Below are positions 50,313 through 50,566 of a stretch of 50,566 nt of DNA, piece by piece; the first letter of the stretch is position 1, and each line of letters opens with the position of its first letter. Made by a program: the position numbers and the translations under genes. The stretch comes from an uncultured Mycoplasmatota bacterium (GTDB lineage Bacteria; Bacillota_I; Bacilli_A; RF39; UBA660), in the NCBI GenBank assembly GCA_900556025.1, contig USNG01000007.1, positions 1-50,566 of the forward strand, in the 5' to 3' direction. The notes beneath the pieces are model-generated. The model saw only the letters and a program-made list of their open reading frames with translations. It searched no databases and was not told where the DNA came from.

Positions 50313-50321
50313 TGATATAAT
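50313..50321 (+). promoter_or_regulatory. Extended -10 promoter element of the last gene
   Basis: TGATATAAT directly follows the trmB stop; predicted start near 50328 at the AAGGATG ribosome site. Same sequence as at 14841 and 33477. Confidence 0.45.
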
Positions 50322-50341
50322 ATTGATGTAAGGATGATATA

Positions 50342-50566
50342 ATGAAAAGAAAATTTTTAATATTGCTACTCATAGGTTTATTTTCTTTATGTGGATGCAG
50401 TAATATAAAAAATATGAATACTGATTCTTTATTAAATAAACTTGCTAATAAAACAGGTAAATATAATGAGGTTAATCGCGCTTTTAAATATTATTTACCA
50501 AGTGGTCTTAGTATTGATAGTTATGATGATTATAATGCAGTATTTTCCTCAGCTAATTATAAATAT
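50342..50566 (+). CDS. Putative lipoprotein, 3' end cut by window edge
   Basis: The first 75 codons are present. They encode a basic start (MKRK), a hydrophobic signal (FLILLLIGLFSL) and the lipobox LCGC, giving Cys19 as the likely lipid-modified residue, then a polar start of an extracytoplasmic domain (NKLANKTGKYNEVNRAFKYY, LPSGLSIDSYDDY). AAGGATG precedes the ATG and an extended -10 element lies upstream. The family cannot be judged from this fragment. Confidence 0.75.
   Translation, partial: MKRKFLILLLIGLFSLCGCSNIKNMNTDSLLNKLANKTGKYNEVNRAFKYYLPSGLSIDSYDDYNAVFSSANYKY

Overview
The window is chromosomal DNA from a low-GC Gram-positive bacterium (Bacillota, Bacilli side). Coding sequence is extremely A+T-rich, Shine-Dalgarno sites are strong (GGAGG-type), T-box riboswitches are present, and several gene orders are typical of Bacillota (rlmN-prpC-prkC-rsgA-rpe; ecfA-ecfA-ecfT-truA; parE-parC). 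TGA is used as a stop codon and Trp is TGG, so this is not a code-4 Mycoplasma. An uncultured gut lineage near RF39 or the Erysipelotrichia would fit, but that is inference. I see no phage, insertion sequence, CRISPR array or other mobile element. Nearly all genes are on the + strand; the exceptions are a tRNA at the left edge and one small gene near 49.5 kb.

Layout. 1-5.7 kb: tRNA-Ile (-), a membrane protein, then topoisomerase IV parE-parC. 5.7-9.5 kb: tRNA-His, a nucleoside phosphorylase-like enzyme, a lipoprotein, a YunG-uracil-DNA-glycosylase fusion, and an ECF sigma factor with a probable membrane anti-sigma partner. 9.6-15.6 kb: an SPL-type radical SAM protein, a MarR-regulated heterodimeric ABC exporter with a palindromic operator at its start site, and a kinase-fold protein. 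15.6-26.9 kb: translation genes. hisS sits behind a His-rich leader-peptide attenuator. asnS-aspS-gatCAB sits behind an Asn T-box. A GNAT gene and a compact alaS sit behind an Ala T-box. 26.9-32.6 kb: phosphatase, rlmN, PP2C phosphatase and PASTA kinase, rsgA, rpe. 32.6-37.2 kb: small and secreted proteins, ackA, a DHH phosphoesterase, engB, an orphan prepilin-like protein. 37.2-41.1 kb: an ECF-transporter core whose two ATPases have lost key motifs, truA, and a membrane-anchored protein. 41.2-45.4 kb: a HerA-like ATPase and a GH31 glucosidase. 45.4-50.6 kb: Leu T-box, small membrane protein, leuS, an RluA-type synthase, a Cse60-like protein, trmB and a truncated lipoprotein gene.

The strongest second-look items are: (1) a His-codon leader peptide with terminator and antiterminator in front of hisS, in a genome that otherwise controls synthetases by T-box; (2) the ECF ATPase pair, kept in ancestral gene order but motif-degenerate; (3) the ParC C-terminal tail ending in a clamp-binding-like motif; (4) uncharacterised genes placed between T-box and synthetase in both the Ala and Leu operons; (5) the compact AlaRS. 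Family assignments come from reading motifs by eye; no database search was run.
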